Source: JACVRW01 sp963728495 (GTDB lineage Bacteria; Actinomycetota; Thermoleophilia; Solirubrobacterales; Thermoleophilaceae). From it: a stretch of 64,000 bases of DNA. The stretch covers positions 1 to 64,000 of the forward strand of contig CAVSKI010000005.1 of the NCBI GenBank assembly GCA_963728495.1, written 5' to 3'. The number at the start of each line of letters is the position of its first letter. Position 1 is the stretch's first letter. Below are positions 28,408-36,764 of the stretch, piece after piece. Below the pieces are notes generated by a model. The model did no database searches and was not told where the DNA came from. It was given only the letters and a program-made list of their open reading frames with translations. The position numbers and the translations under genes were made by a program.

Positions 28408-30447
28408 TCAGCGAGACCAGGGCCGCGTGCCCGTCAGGCGGCTCCGCGGCTTGAAGCGACGCAACCGACGCCCGAGCCGCTCACGCGAGCTGCCCAGCCA
28501 CGTCCGGGCCGACGGCCTGCCCGGGGCCACCCCGCGCAGCGGCTCTCGCGCGGGCGCGGCCGAGCTCGGGGTGGGCGGCCTCTGCGCTGACCGCGGCTTG
28601 CCTGGACCCTCCCACCAGCGCTCGAGGCGATCAACAAACACCCTCGGCCGGTCCGCGTAGAGGCGCGCCCCGTAGACGAAAGCCTCGGACTGCAGGCGCA
28701 GGCTCCGTTTCTCCACCTCGGCCCGGATCGGGCTCGCGTCGGCGTGCTCCTGCGCCCAGTGGAGCAGCACGGCGAGGTCGTGGTCGTCGCCCAGGCGGTC
28801 GGAGAGCTCGTGGGCCTCGTCGGCCAGCGTGTGCATCACCGGCGGCCAGGCCGCCTCGAGCAGCATGAGGTGGTACCAGAGGTCCTTGGTGCGCTTTCGC
28901 CACTCGTGCAGGTTGTCCGACGTCGGCTCCTCGTGCGCCGCGCGCATCCTGCGCCGGCCCTGGCGGTAGATGCGCTGCAGGTCGGCCTCGAACGCTCCAA
29001 AGCCGTCGGTCTCGACCGGCCAGCCGGCCACACGCCCGCGGGCCTGCTCGATGATCCTCTTCGCGCCGGCAGCGGCCTGCTCGCGCCCACCGGCGGCGGT
29101 GCGGATCCTGTGCGCCTCGAGCGCTTGGCGCAGCGGGCCGACCTGCTGAGGCGCGAGCTCCAGCGAGTCGAGCGTGGCGATCATCACGTCGGCGTCGCGC
29201 AGGCCGGAGAGCTCACGACCGGCATCGCGAAACGCGTCGCTCTCCCGGCGGTAGCACTCGTCACCGACCTCTCCGCGCACAAGCCTCATCAGCGCGCGCA
29301 GCTTCTTCATGTCCTTGCGCGCGTTGTGCACGGCCTTCTCAGGCGTGGAGTCGGTCTGGCCGTTGAGCTCGTCGAGCGCGTCGTCGATGCGCCCTTCGGC
29401 GATGCGGGCGACGCCCGCGGGCACCGGCTCGTCGCGCTCGAGGCGATACTTGCGCTCGGCCATTGCGATGAGCCTAACCCAGGGGGATTCGCCGACCTCG
29501 CGCTCGAGCAGTTGCACCGCCGCGCTGGCCGGATCGAGACGCCGCGCCACCACCTCGTCGAGCAGCTCCTGCACCGAGGGGTCCTCGCGCACCTGGGCCT
29601 CGAGCCGGCGCCGCAGACGCGCCGTGGCCAGCGCCAGCACCTCGTTCATAAGGTTGCGCCGGCGGCGCTCGTCCAGGGCGCCGTGCTCCTTGATGTGATC
29701 GTGGTGCTCGGCGATCTTCTCCGCCAGCTCCTCCACGCCCTCGGCGCGGGTGGCCTCGGTCTTGACGATCGGGACCCGCCACCCCTCCTGGGGGCCGAGC
29801 GACAGCACCCCGCGCACCTCGCGCACCATCGTGTCGGTGAGCGGGTGGTCGCTCTTGTTGATCACGATCACGTCGGGGATCTCCATCACGCCGGCCTTGA
29901 GCGCCTGGATCGAGTCGCCGCTCCCGGGCATGAGCACGAGCACCACGGTGTCGGCGTGGTCGATGATGTCGACCTCGGCCTGGCCGACTCCCACCGTCTC
30001 CAGCCACACGTCGTCCTTGCCGTTGGCGTCCATCAGCAGAGCGGTTTGGAGGGTGGCCTCGGAGAGTCCGCCCAGCGAGCCGCGGGTGGCCATGGAGCGG
30101 ATGAACACGCCGGGGTCGAGGAAGTGGTCGGAGAGGCGGATGCGGTCGCCCAGCAGCGCTCCCTGGGTGAAGGGCGAGCTGGGATCGATGGACAGAACCG
30201 CCACGCCGCGATCCTTGGCGCGCGCGTTCTCGATCAGGCGGCCGATCAGGGTCGACTTGCCCACGCCGGGCGGGCCGGTGAAGCCAACCACCCGGGCCTT
30301 TCCGGTCTGGGGATAGACCTCGCGAACCAGCGCCCAGCCCTCCGGATCGTCGTTCTCCACGAGCGAGATGGCCCGAGCCAGAGCGCGCCGGTCGCCCGCG
30401 AGCAGGCGCTCGGCGAGATCGGCGGCGGTGCGTCCGGGCGGCGGCAT
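28408..30447 (-). CDS. MeaB-type G3E GTPase fused in frame to a CHAD domain
   Basis: 679 residues. Residues 1-320 are a MeaB/ArgK GTPase: VVGFTGPPGVGKSTLIGRLI (Walker A), VAVLSIDPSSPFTQGALLGD, DDVWLETVGVGQAEVDIIDH, ADTVVLVLMPGSGDSIQALK and VIVINKSDHPLTD. This family protects adenosylcobalamin mutases. From MAERKYRLERDEPVPAGVAR (ATG at about 29463) a full CHAD domain follows (AVHNARKDMKKLRALMRLVR, NLHEWRKRTKDLWYHLMLLE, LSDRLGDDHDLAVLLHWAQE), a polyphosphate-binding helical bundle, then an Arg-rich tail. At the junction (about 29480) one extra C in a run of five would create a TAG stop before that ATG, so the fusion may be an indel. No mutase gene is nearby. Confidence 0.75.
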   Translation of the reverse strand: MPPPGRTAADLAERLLAGDRRALARAISLVENDDPEGWALVREVYPQTGKARVVGFTGPPGVGKSTLIGRLIENARAKDRGVAVLSIDPSSPFTQGALLGDRIRLSDHFLDPGVFIRSMATRGSLGGLSEATLQTALLMDANGKDDVWLETVGVGQAEVDIIDHADTVVLVLMPGSGDSIQALKAGVMEIPDVIVINKSDHPLTDTMVREVRGVLSLGPQEGWRVPIVKTEATRAEGVEELAEKIAEHHDHIKEHGALDERRRRNLMNEVLALATARLRRRLEAQVREDPSVQELLDEVVARRLDPASAAVQLLEREVGESPWVRLIAMAERKYRLERDEPVPAGVARIAEGRIDDALDELNGQTDSTPEKAVHNARKDMKKLRALMRLVRGEVGDECYRRESDAFRDAGRELSGLRDADVMIATLDSLELAPQQVGPLRQALEAHRIRTAAGGREQAAAGAKRIIEQARGRVAGWPVETDGFGAFEADLQRIYRQGRRRMRAAHEEPTSDNLHEWRKRTKDLWYHLMLLEAAWPPVMHTLADEAHELSDRLGDDHDLAVLLHWAQEHADASPIRAEVEKRSLRLQSEAFVYGARLYADRPRVFVDRLERWWEGPGKPRSAQRPPTPSSAAPAREPLRGVAPGRPSARTWLGSSRERLGRRLRRFKPRSRLTGTRPWSR

Positions 30448-30479
30448 GGGTCGGGCAACTCTACGTACACTGCACCGCC

Positions 30480-30797
30480 ATGCGCCGCCTCTCGGTCGTT
30501 CTCGTCCTCGTCGTCCTGACTGCTGTTGCTCTGCTCGCCCTGCCGGGCGCGAGCGCGGGATCGGCGGTCGTCCGCTCCTGCAACCACGCGGTCGACTTCA
30601 ACCTGAAGATCATCTCGGCGCGCAACATGCGCTGTCGCGCCGCGCGGCGCGTGATGCGCCGCAACGACCGGCCGATCGGCGTCAACTTCGCTGTGCCGAA
30701 CGGCTTCCGCTGCAAGCTGAGAGAGGGCAGTCCGATCGGCGGGATCTGGCGCTGCACGCGCGGGGACAAGGCCTTCCGCTTCGACTTCGCCGACTAG
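30480..30797 (+). CDS. Small secreted protein, unknown
   Basis: 105 residues from ATG 30480. The signal peptide SVVLVLVVLTAVALLALPGA ends near SAG. The mature part (~78 residues) has four cysteines (VVRSCNHA, NMRCRAA, GFRCKL, WRCTRG), likely two disulphides, and is basic. A TACACT box lies 8 nt before the start, so transcription is probably leaderless, divergent from the GTPase gene. I do not recognise a family. Confidence 0.6.
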   Translation: MRRLSVVLVLVVLTAVALLALPGASAGSAVVRSCNHAVDFNLKIISARNMRCRAARRVMRRNDRPIGVNFAVPNGFRCKLREGSPIGGIWRCTRGDKAFRFDFAD

Positions 30798-30806
30798 GTC
30801 CACGGC

Positions 30807-31196
30807 GTGGAGTCGAGCGGCGGGATCGCCGACGATCTGCTGAAGGCCTTCTCAGCGGCGGACATCGAGGCGATGAGATCGCTGCTGGCCGAGGACCTCG
30901 TCGCCTTCATCACCAACGCCGAGGGTGGGCTCGACCGGGTTGAAGGCCGCGAGGAGTATCTGAGCCGAATCGAGGCCATGGACCTTCCCTCGGCGCGCTT
31001 CAGCGTCGAGCTGACCCAGGCGCCGGTCCCGGTGGATTCCGAGCAGGTCTTGATCATGGTCGAGGTTCGCGCGCAGCGGGACGGCCGATCGCTGCACAAC
31101 TTTGCCGCTCACCTGCTGCGCGTGGCCGGCGGGCGGGTGACCGAGTGGCGGATGGTCGAGGCCAAGCCCGCCGAGAGCGACGAGTTCTGGTCCTAG
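30807..31196 (+). CDS. SnoaL/NTF2-like protein
   Basis: 129 residues, GTG start 9 nt after the previous gene. DDLLKAFSAADIEAMRSLLA, then FITNAEGGLDRVEGREEYLS, EQVLIMVEVRAQRDGRSLHN and LRVAGGRVTEWRMVEAKPAE follow the cone-shaped α+β fold of SnoaL-like/NTF2-like proteins. These range from small-molecule isomerases to binding proteins; key residues do not allow a choice. Probably cytosolic and co-transcribed with the small secreted protein. Confidence 0.7.
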   Translation: MESSGGIADDLLKAFSAADIEAMRSLLAEDLVAFITNAEGGLDRVEGREEYLSRIEAMDLPSARFSVELTQAPVPVDSEQVLIMVEVRAQRDGRSLHNFAAHLLRVAGGRVTEWRMVEAKPAESDEFWS

Positions 31197-31205
31197 GGCT
31201 TCCGG

Positions 31206-31478
31206 CGCTGTGCGAGCGGCCGGGTGCCGGGGACCGGCGTCCCTACGACAGCAACCAGGCCGGAACCGCCGCCGCGCCGTCACTCCCGTCGCGGTGCTGT
31301 AACACCGGCGGTTGTGGGGCGTCGGTGCGGGCGCCCGGTGGGGAGCATTGGCGCTTTGACCCCCTATACGGGGGTAAATCGACCACTGTGCGCTCGAAAC
31401 CGCGTTACGGCGGCGTGACAAAGCTCACAACTGGCCGCGTCCACCCCTGGCTGCCGCCGTTCAACGGCCCCGCGCGCA
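31206..31478. repeat. Large inverted-repeat element, copy 1
   Basis: The left arm (31206-31306, including 'cgacagcaaccagg' and 'ggtgctgtaacacc') is nearly complementary to the right arm (31402-31475, 'gcgttacggcggcgtgacaa' to 'cctggctgccgccgttc'). The centre holds a second hairpin, ACCCCC-tatac-GGGGGT (31360-31376). Both arms match the copy at 55171-55496. No gene fits inside. It may be a MITE-like or folded-RNA element. Confidence 0.65.
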
Positions 31479-31529
31479 GGCGAGCGTCGACTTTGTCGCG
31501 CTATGCGCGCCTAACTCGACGCTCGGCGC

Positions 31530-32651
31530 TCAGAGGTCCGGCACCGGCGGCTGCTTCGGCAACGTCGCCGGCGGCGGGCTCATCAGCGCGCCCCGGGCCA
31601 GCGTCCCGGCGCCCACGTCGAACGTCCACACGGTGCGCACCGGGCGGCGCGGGCGCCCGGGCGAGTGCGCCCAGGAGAGGTGCAGGTGGGCGGGGCAGTT
31701 CGGCCTGGGCCGGCAGGTTCGGGGGCTGCCGTGGTTGGCGTCGCCCGTCCAGCCGACCCAGCGAAACGGCAGGCGCGGGTGGTTCTGGCGCGGCTCGGCC
31801 CAGCGGGCCAGGCGGGCCACGGAGCGCCAGCTGCCGCCGGGCCCGGGGGTCAGGTCCACCGCCAGGCCGAGCGGGTGCTCGCCGCGCGGCTCGTGCCCGG
31901 TCGGGGCGTAGCCGTCGCCCACACGTACGTGGTAGCGCTTGACCAGGTAGAGCAGGTCGGGCAGCAGGCGACGATCGAGGCGGGCCCAGGGCATCCCCGG
32001 GATGGCCACGAACTTCCCACCGCCCCTGATCGAGCGCAGCCGCCCCGCGTTTCCGGGCGGCCCGTAGTCCACCCTTTCGCAGGCGAAGTCGAGCTCGTCG
32101 AGCACCTCGGCGCGCACGCGGTCGCGCCCGGTCCCGCACCAGGCCGTGTCGGTGAGCTCATCGAGCAGCACGATCGAGTCCGCTCCCGCCCCGCCGTCGG
32201 CGGTGTCGCTTCCGCTCGCGCCATCGAGGCGGTCCGCGCCGTCTCCGCCCGTGAGGAGGTCGTCCCCCTCGCCGCCGTCGAGGGTGACCGCGGGCGACAG
32301 CGCGGGCGAGAGCGCCAGCCTGGCCGGCGCGACCGTGAGCGTGTCGTTGCCCACCCCGCCGATCAGCTCGGCGGGCAGGACGGCGCTGAGCGTGAGGCTG
32401 TCGTCGCCGTCGCCCACGTCGGCGTAGACCGAGGTGGCGCCGGTGATGTAGACCGGTGGAGAGAAGTGCTCGGTCACCACCACCGTGCCGGGCGCGGCGG
32501 GAGCCGGGGCCGGCGCGATCGTGAAGACCTCAGACTCGCCCGGCGCTCCGATCACACGCAGCGTCCCGCCCTCCAGGGTCACCGTGGCGGCCTGGGCCGT
32601 CCCGGCGAAGGCGAGCAGGAGCGCGAGAATCAGCGCAGGGGCCAGGCGCAC
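31530..32651 (-). CDS. Secreted RTX-repeat protein with M15/VanY-like peptidase domain
   Basis: 373 residues. Signal peptide RLAPALILALLLAFAGTAQA. RTX-type calcium-binding repeats lie at ~80-165 (GDGDDSLTLS, GGVGNDTLTV, LDGGEGDDLLTGGDGADRLD). The C-terminal part (~200-340) contains VGDGYAPTGHEPRGEHPLGL followed by AVDL, then FRWVGWTGDANHGS and PAHLHLSW. That is the H…D…H zinc pattern of M15 D-Ala-D-Ala carboxypeptidase/VanY relatives. It may trim peptidoglycan or another cell-wall peptide after export, with calcium-dependent folding of the repeats. Catalytic function is inferred from the motif order. It stands alone, facing the large repeat element. Confidence 0.7.
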   Translation of the reverse strand: MRLAPALILALLLAFAGTAQAATVTLEGGTLRVIGAPGESEVFTIAPAPAPAAPGTVVVTEHFSPPVYITGATSVYADVGDGDDSLTLSAVLPAELIGGVGNDTLTVAPARLALSPALSPAVTLDGGEGDDLLTGGDGADRLDGASGSDTADGGAGADSIVLLDELTDTAWCGTGRDRVRAEVLDELDFACERVDYGPPGNAGRLRSIRGGGKFVAIPGMPWARLDRRLLPDLLYLVKRYHVRVGDGYAPTGHEPRGEHPLGLAVDLTPGPGGSWRSVARLARWAEPRQNHPRLPFRWVGWTGDANHGSPRTCRPRPNCPAHLHLSWAHSPGRPRRPVRTVWTFDVGAGTLARGALMSPPPATLPKQPPVPDL

Positions 32652-32664
32652 GTGCCCATTGTCG

Positions 32665-35211
32665 TCATTCGTAGGCGAGAGCTTGAAGCACGTCGAGCTT
32701 CGCGGCCCGGCGCGCGGGCCAGACGGCGGCCAGCACGGCGGCCAATGCGGCCAGCAACAGCAGCAGGACGAGCGTGGAGATCGGGTAGGCGAGCACGAAG
32801 CCCTCGTCGGCCAGCGGGGCCGACATCAGCGCCGCGAAGATCACGCCCAGCACCATCCCCAGCAGTGCTCCGATCAGCGCGGTGATCACCGCCTCGTAGC
32901 GCACCATCGTCCGCACCTGGCGGCGCGACATGCCCACCGCGCGCAGCAGGCCGAGCTCGCGCGTGCGCTCGTGGATCGACAACACCAGTGTGGTCACGAT
33001 CCCGAGCAGCGAGATCACGATCGCCAGCGCCAGCAGCACGTAGAAGAAGGCGACCAGCTGGTTGATCTGCTCCTCCTGCTTGTCCTTCAGCTCTTCCTGG
33101 TTGAGGGTCTCGACCGTCGGGTAGCGCTGCTCGATCGCGGCGGCCACCTCGTCCTGCACCCGGCCCGCGTTGGCCCCGTCGGCCAGGGTCAGCAGCGTCA
33201 GGCTCGGGCTCTTGGTTCCGAAGTCCTTGCGCAGTGACGCCTCGGGGATCACCAGGTTGCCCAGGAAGTCGGCGTTGTCCTTGACCGACCCGCGCACGGT
33301 GTAGCTCACGCGCTTCTCCAGCGGGGTGATCATCTTGATCTTGTCGCCCACCTCGAGGTCCTGCCCCTTGGCCCACGCGTCGTCGACCACCGCGTCGCGC
33401 GGTCCGAGGTCCTCGAGCGTGGAGGGGCCGCCGTTCTTCCAGTCGAGCGAGAGGATGTCGTTGGCGGTGGCCGGATCGAGGCCGGCGGCGCGGATGTCCT
33501 TGCCCTTGTACTCGGCGCCGGAGTAGCTGAGCGACCCGACCGTCTCCACGCCCTGAACGTTCGCCGCCTCCCGGGCCGCGCCGGCGGGGATGGGCGAGAA
33601 GCCATCGGTGTTCTGCAGGACGATGTCGCCCTGGAAGTTGCGGTCGATGGTCCTGCCCACCGACTCGGAGATGCCGGCCGCGAAGACGGTGACGAACACC
33701 ACGACCGCGAGGCCGATCATCAGCGAGGCCGCCGTGGTGGCCGTGCGGCCCGGCTTGCGCACGGTGTTCTCCCGCGCGAGCCGGCCCGTGAGGCCGCGCA
33801 CCCGCTCGAGCGGCCAGCCGGCCACCGAGGCCAGCGGCTTGACCAGCCGCGGGCTGAACAGCGAGACCCCGAACAGGGTGGCCGCTGCGCCGCCGCCGAC
33901 CAGCAGGGCGGCGGTGTTGGACTCGGCGCCGCCGAAGAGGCCCAGCGCGGTCAGGGCCAGCCCGCCCACGCCGAGCACCACGGCCACGGCCGTGACGATC
34001 CGCCCGCGCCGCCGGCTGTCGGGCAGCTCGGCCTCGCGCAGGGCGGCCATCGGCGACACGCGGGTGGCGCGCAGCGCGGGACTGAGCGCAGAGAACAGCG
34101 TCACGAGGATCCCCACCAGCAGCGCCACCACGACCGTGCGCGGGGCGATCACCGTGCCCGTGTTGGGCAGGTCGATCCCGAAGCTCTTGAACATCGCGTT
34201 CAGGCCCTGCGCGAAGCCGATCCCACCGATCACACCGAGCACCGAGCCCAGCACGCCGATCACCGCGGCCTCGGCCACGACCGAGCCGAGCACCTGGCGG
34301 CGCGTGGCGCCCAGCGTGCGCAGCAGCCCCAGCTCGCGCGTGCGCTGTGCCACCGTGATGTTGAAGATGTTGAAGATCAGGAACGAGCCGACGAACAGCG
34401 TGACCCCGCCGAACACCAGCAGCACGATCTGGAAGAAGGACAGGTCCTGGGCGATGTCGTCGGACTGACGCTTGGCCGCCTCCTGGCCGGTCTCCACCTG
34501 GACCTGGGGCGGGAGCACGCGGTCGATCCGCCGCTTGAGCAGCTCGGGTGAGACGCCATCGTCGGCGGCGACCGAGATCGCATCGAACTCCCCCTCCTTG
34601 TCGGTGATGCGCTGGGCCTCCGGGAGCGTGAGCTGCGCGGTGCCGGCGCCGCCGCCGCTGGTGTCGCCCAGGCGCTGGAGTCCGACGATCTTGTAGTCGC
34701 CCACCTCACGCTCGCCCGCGATGCGCAGCGTGTCGCCGATCTGCAGGTTCTCGTTCTCGGCCGTGCTCGTGTCGATCGATGCCTCGTCGGCCGACTCCGG
34801 CGGCCGGCCCTCGACGTAGGTCAGGGTCTCGAAGGGCTCGGGCGCCACCGAGGAGACGAAGTTGGGCGCGAAGCCCGCTGTGAGCTTTTCACCCTTCGCG
34901 TCGACGAACTGACCCAGCGAGAAGATGCCGCCGGCGGCGCTCTTGACACCCTCCACGCGCTCGACCCGGTCCAGGAAGCTGGCCGGGAAGGCGGGAACCG
35001 CGATGTCGTCAGAGCTTCCGCGAGTGGTGGGCGCAACCGACACGTCGGTGCCGGCGTAGGCCTCGTCGAAGATGTCGTCGAAGGACGCGTTGATCGTGTC
35101 CGTGAGCACGTAGCCGCCGGCGATGAAGGCCACGCCGAGGAACACGGCGAGCGTGGTGACGAAGGCGCGCAGCTTGCGCTGCGCCAGGCCGCGCAGGGTG
35201 ACCCTGCGCAC
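32665..35211 (-). CDS. ABC transporter permease, FtsX/MacB type
   Basis: 848 residues. It opens with RKLRAFVTTLAVFLGVAFIA (TM1) and a long extracytoplasmic domain (~45-240). Then come two FtsX-like membrane blocks: LLVFGGVTLFVGSFLIFNIF with ELGLLRTLGATRRQVLGSVV, and after a second periplasmic-type domain, LLALAIVISLLGIVTTLVLS with ELGLLRAVGMSRRQVRTMVR. This is the duplicated topology of exporters that use mechanotransmission to release lipids, peptides or drugs. GTG start overlaps the ATPase stop by 1 nt (TAGTG), so the two genes form one transporter. The substrate is unknown. Confidence 0.85.
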   Translation of the reverse strand: MRRVTLRGLAQRKLRAFVTTLAVFLGVAFIAGGYVLTDTINASFDDIFDEAYAGTDVSVAPTTRGSSDDIAVPAFPASFLDRVERVEGVKSAAGGIFSLGQFVDAKGEKLTAGFAPNFVSSVAPEPFETLTYVEGRPPESADEASIDTSTAENENLQIGDTLRIAGEREVGDYKIVGLQRLGDTSGGGAGTAQLTLPEAQRITDKEGEFDAISVAADDGVSPELLKRRIDRVLPPQVQVETGQEAAKRQSDDIAQDLSFFQIVLLVFGGVTLFVGSFLIFNIFNITVAQRTRELGLLRTLGATRRQVLGSVVAEAAVIGVLGSVLGVIGGIGFAQGLNAMFKSFGIDLPNTGTVIAPRTVVVALLVGILVTLFSALSPALRATRVSPMAALREAELPDSRRRGRIVTAVAVVLGVGGLALTALGLFGGAESNTAALLVGGGAAATLFGVSLFSPRLVKPLASVAGWPLERVRGLTGRLARENTVRKPGRTATTAASLMIGLAVVVFVTVFAAGISESVGRTIDRNFQGDIVLQNTDGFSPIPAGAAREAANVQGVETVGSLSYSGAEYKGKDIRAAGLDPATANDILSLDWKNGGPSTLEDLGPRDAVVDDAWAKGQDLEVGDKIKMITPLEKRVSYTVRGSVKDNADFLGNLVIPEASLRKDFGTKSPSLTLLTLADGANAGRVQDEVAAAIEQRYPTVETLNQEELKDKQEEQINQLVAFFYVLLALAIVISLLGIVTTLVLSIHERTRELGLLRAVGMSRRQVRTMVRYEAVITALIGALLGMVLGVIFAALMSAPLADEGFVLAYPISTLVLLLLLAALAAVLAAVWPARRAAKLDVLQALAYE

Positions 35212-35933
35212 TACGCCACGGCCTTCATCAGCTCGATCACCTCGTCGGCCGTGCCCGCGTCGGCGTCGTGCACCACCAGGCCGTCGCGCAGCACGAGCAG
35301 GCGGTCGGCGTAGGAGGCGGCCTCGGGGTCGTGGGTGACCATGACCACCGTTTGGCCGAACTCGTCGACCGAGCGGCGCAGCATGCGCAGGAGCTCTTCG
35401 CTGGCCTTCGAGTCGAGGTTGCCCGTGGGCTCGTCGGCGAAGACCACGGCCGGCCGGGACACGAGTGCGCGGGCCACCGCCACGCGCTGCTGCTGGCCGC
35501 CGGAGAGCTCGGCCGGCCGGTGGGTCAGGCGGTCCTGGAGGCCGACGGTCTCAACCAGCTGGTCCAGGTAGGCCGGCTCGGCGTCGCGGCCCGCTATCGA
35601 CAGCGGCAGCAGGATGTTCTCCTTGGCCGTGAGCACCGGGATCAGGTTGAAGAACTGAAAGATGAAGCCGAGCTTGTCGCGGCGCAGCTTGGTCAGGTCG
35701 GCGTCGTCGAGTCCGGTGATCTCCACCCCGTCGATCTGCACCGTGCCCGAGGTGGGGCGATCGAGCCCGGCGAGGATGTGCATCAGCGTCGACTTCCCGG
35801 ACCCCGAGGGACCCATGATGGCGCTGTAACGGCCGCGCTCGAACTCGACGCTCACCCCGGCGAGAGCGTCGACGGCGGCGGCGCCTTCGCCGTATCGGCG
35901 GGTGACCTCGGAGGCGGTGACGATCGAATCCAT
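35211..35933 (-). CDS. ABC transporter ATPase, LolD/MacB type
   Basis: 240 residues. Walker A IMGPSGSGKSTLMHILAGLD, Q-loop region FIFQFFNLIPVLTAKENILL, signature LSGGQQQRVAVARALVSRPA, Walker B VVFADEPTGNLDSKASEELL and the H-loop VVMVTHDPEAASYADRLLVL are all intact. It energises the FtsX-type permease encoded just downstream with a 1-nt overlap. ATG 35933 gives the usual short N-terminus (MDSIVTASEVTRRYGEG). Cytoplasmic face of the membrane. Confidence 0.9.
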   Translation of the reverse strand: MDSIVTASEVTRRYGEGAAAVDALAGVSVEFERGRYSAIMGPSGSGKSTLMHILAGLDRPTSGTVQIDGVEITGLDDADLTKLRRDKLGFIFQFFNLIPVLTAKENILLPLSIAGRDAEPAYLDQLVETVGLQDRLTHRPAELSGGQQQRVAVARALVSRPAVVFADEPTGNLDSKASEELLRMLRRSVDEFGQTVVMVTHDPEAASYADRLLVLRDGLVVHDADAGTADEVIELMKAVA

Positions 35934-35996
35934 GCGCGGCAGAGTTGCACGACCGAGGCTTGATCGCGGTACGGGTAACCGCCATGCTGCGATTCC

Positions 35997-36764
35997 ATGG
36001 ATCCGAAAACGATGTGGGGCGCCGGCGATTGGGACTCGGTGGCCAGCCGCATTCTTGGGGTGGGCGAGGTCTGCGTGGAGCGTGCCCGCGTGGAGGCGGG
36101 CATGGATGTGCTCGACGTGGCCTGCGGCACCGGGAATGCCACCTACCCCGCCGCCCGGGCGGGTGCGCGCGTTACGGGACTCGACTTCCAGCCCGACCTA
36201 CTGGCCCTCGCCCGTGAGAAGGCGAGCGCCGCCGGCGTGGAGATCGAGTGGGTCGAGGGCGACGCGCAGCAGCTGCCCTTCGAGGACGGTCGCTTCGACC
36301 GCGTGCTCTCCACCTTCGGCCACATGTTCGCCCCCGACCACGAGCGCGCCGCGGCGGAGCTGAAGCGCGTGACGCGCGGGGACGGTGCGATCAGCATCTG
36401 CTGCTGGTCGCCGGAGGGATCGATCGGGCGCATGTTCCGCACCACCGCCGAGTTCGCCCCCCCTCCGCCGCCCGGCGCGAGCTCGCCGCTGCTGTGGGGC
36501 ACGGAGGACCACGTGCGCGCATTGCTCGGCGACGGCGATTTCGCGCGTCACGAGGTCGAGTGGATCGATGACTCGGTCGAGACCTACGCCAACTGGATGC
36601 TCGAGAGCTTCGGCCCGCTCCTCAACGTGCAGGAGGCACTGGGGGAGCGCAGCGGCGACCTGCGAGACGCATACCTGCGACATCTCCAAGACGAGAATCT
36701 GAGCAGCGACGGCACGTTTCTCTATCGCGGCGAATACCTCGCCGCCGTGGTCCAACCGGCCTAG
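35997..36764 (+). CDS. Class I SAM-dependent methyltransferase
   Basis: 255 residues from ATG 35997. Motif I VLDVACGTGNATYPAARAGA, then VTGLDFQPDLLALAREKASA and VEGDAQQLPFEDGRFDRVLS, and the post-motif segment AAELKRVTRGDGAISICCWS identify a UbiE/methyltransf_11-type fold. C-terminal helices (WIDDSVETYANWMLESFGPL) probably form the substrate lid. The acceptor is unknown. Its end overlaps the end of mreB (minus) by 4 nt. Confidence 0.8.
   Translation: MDPKTMWGAGDWDSVASRILGVGEVCVERARVEAGMDVLDVACGTGNATYPAARAGARVTGLDFQPDLLALAREKASAAGVEIEWVEGDAQQLPFEDGRFDRVLSTFGHMFAPDHERAAAELKRVTRGDGAISICCWSPEGSIGRMFRTTAEFAPPPPPGASSPLLWGTEDHVRALLGDGDFARHEVEWIDDSVETYANWMLESFGPLLNVQEALGERSGDLRDAYLRHLQDENLSSDGTFLYRGEYLAAVVQPA

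Noticed and set aside
28744..30519. 591-codon forward frame
   Set aside because: Antisense to the MeaB-CHAD gene, with no family motifs.
31360..31376. Rho-independent terminator
   Set aside because: The stem is good but no T-run follows. It is better read as the centre of the inverted-repeat element.
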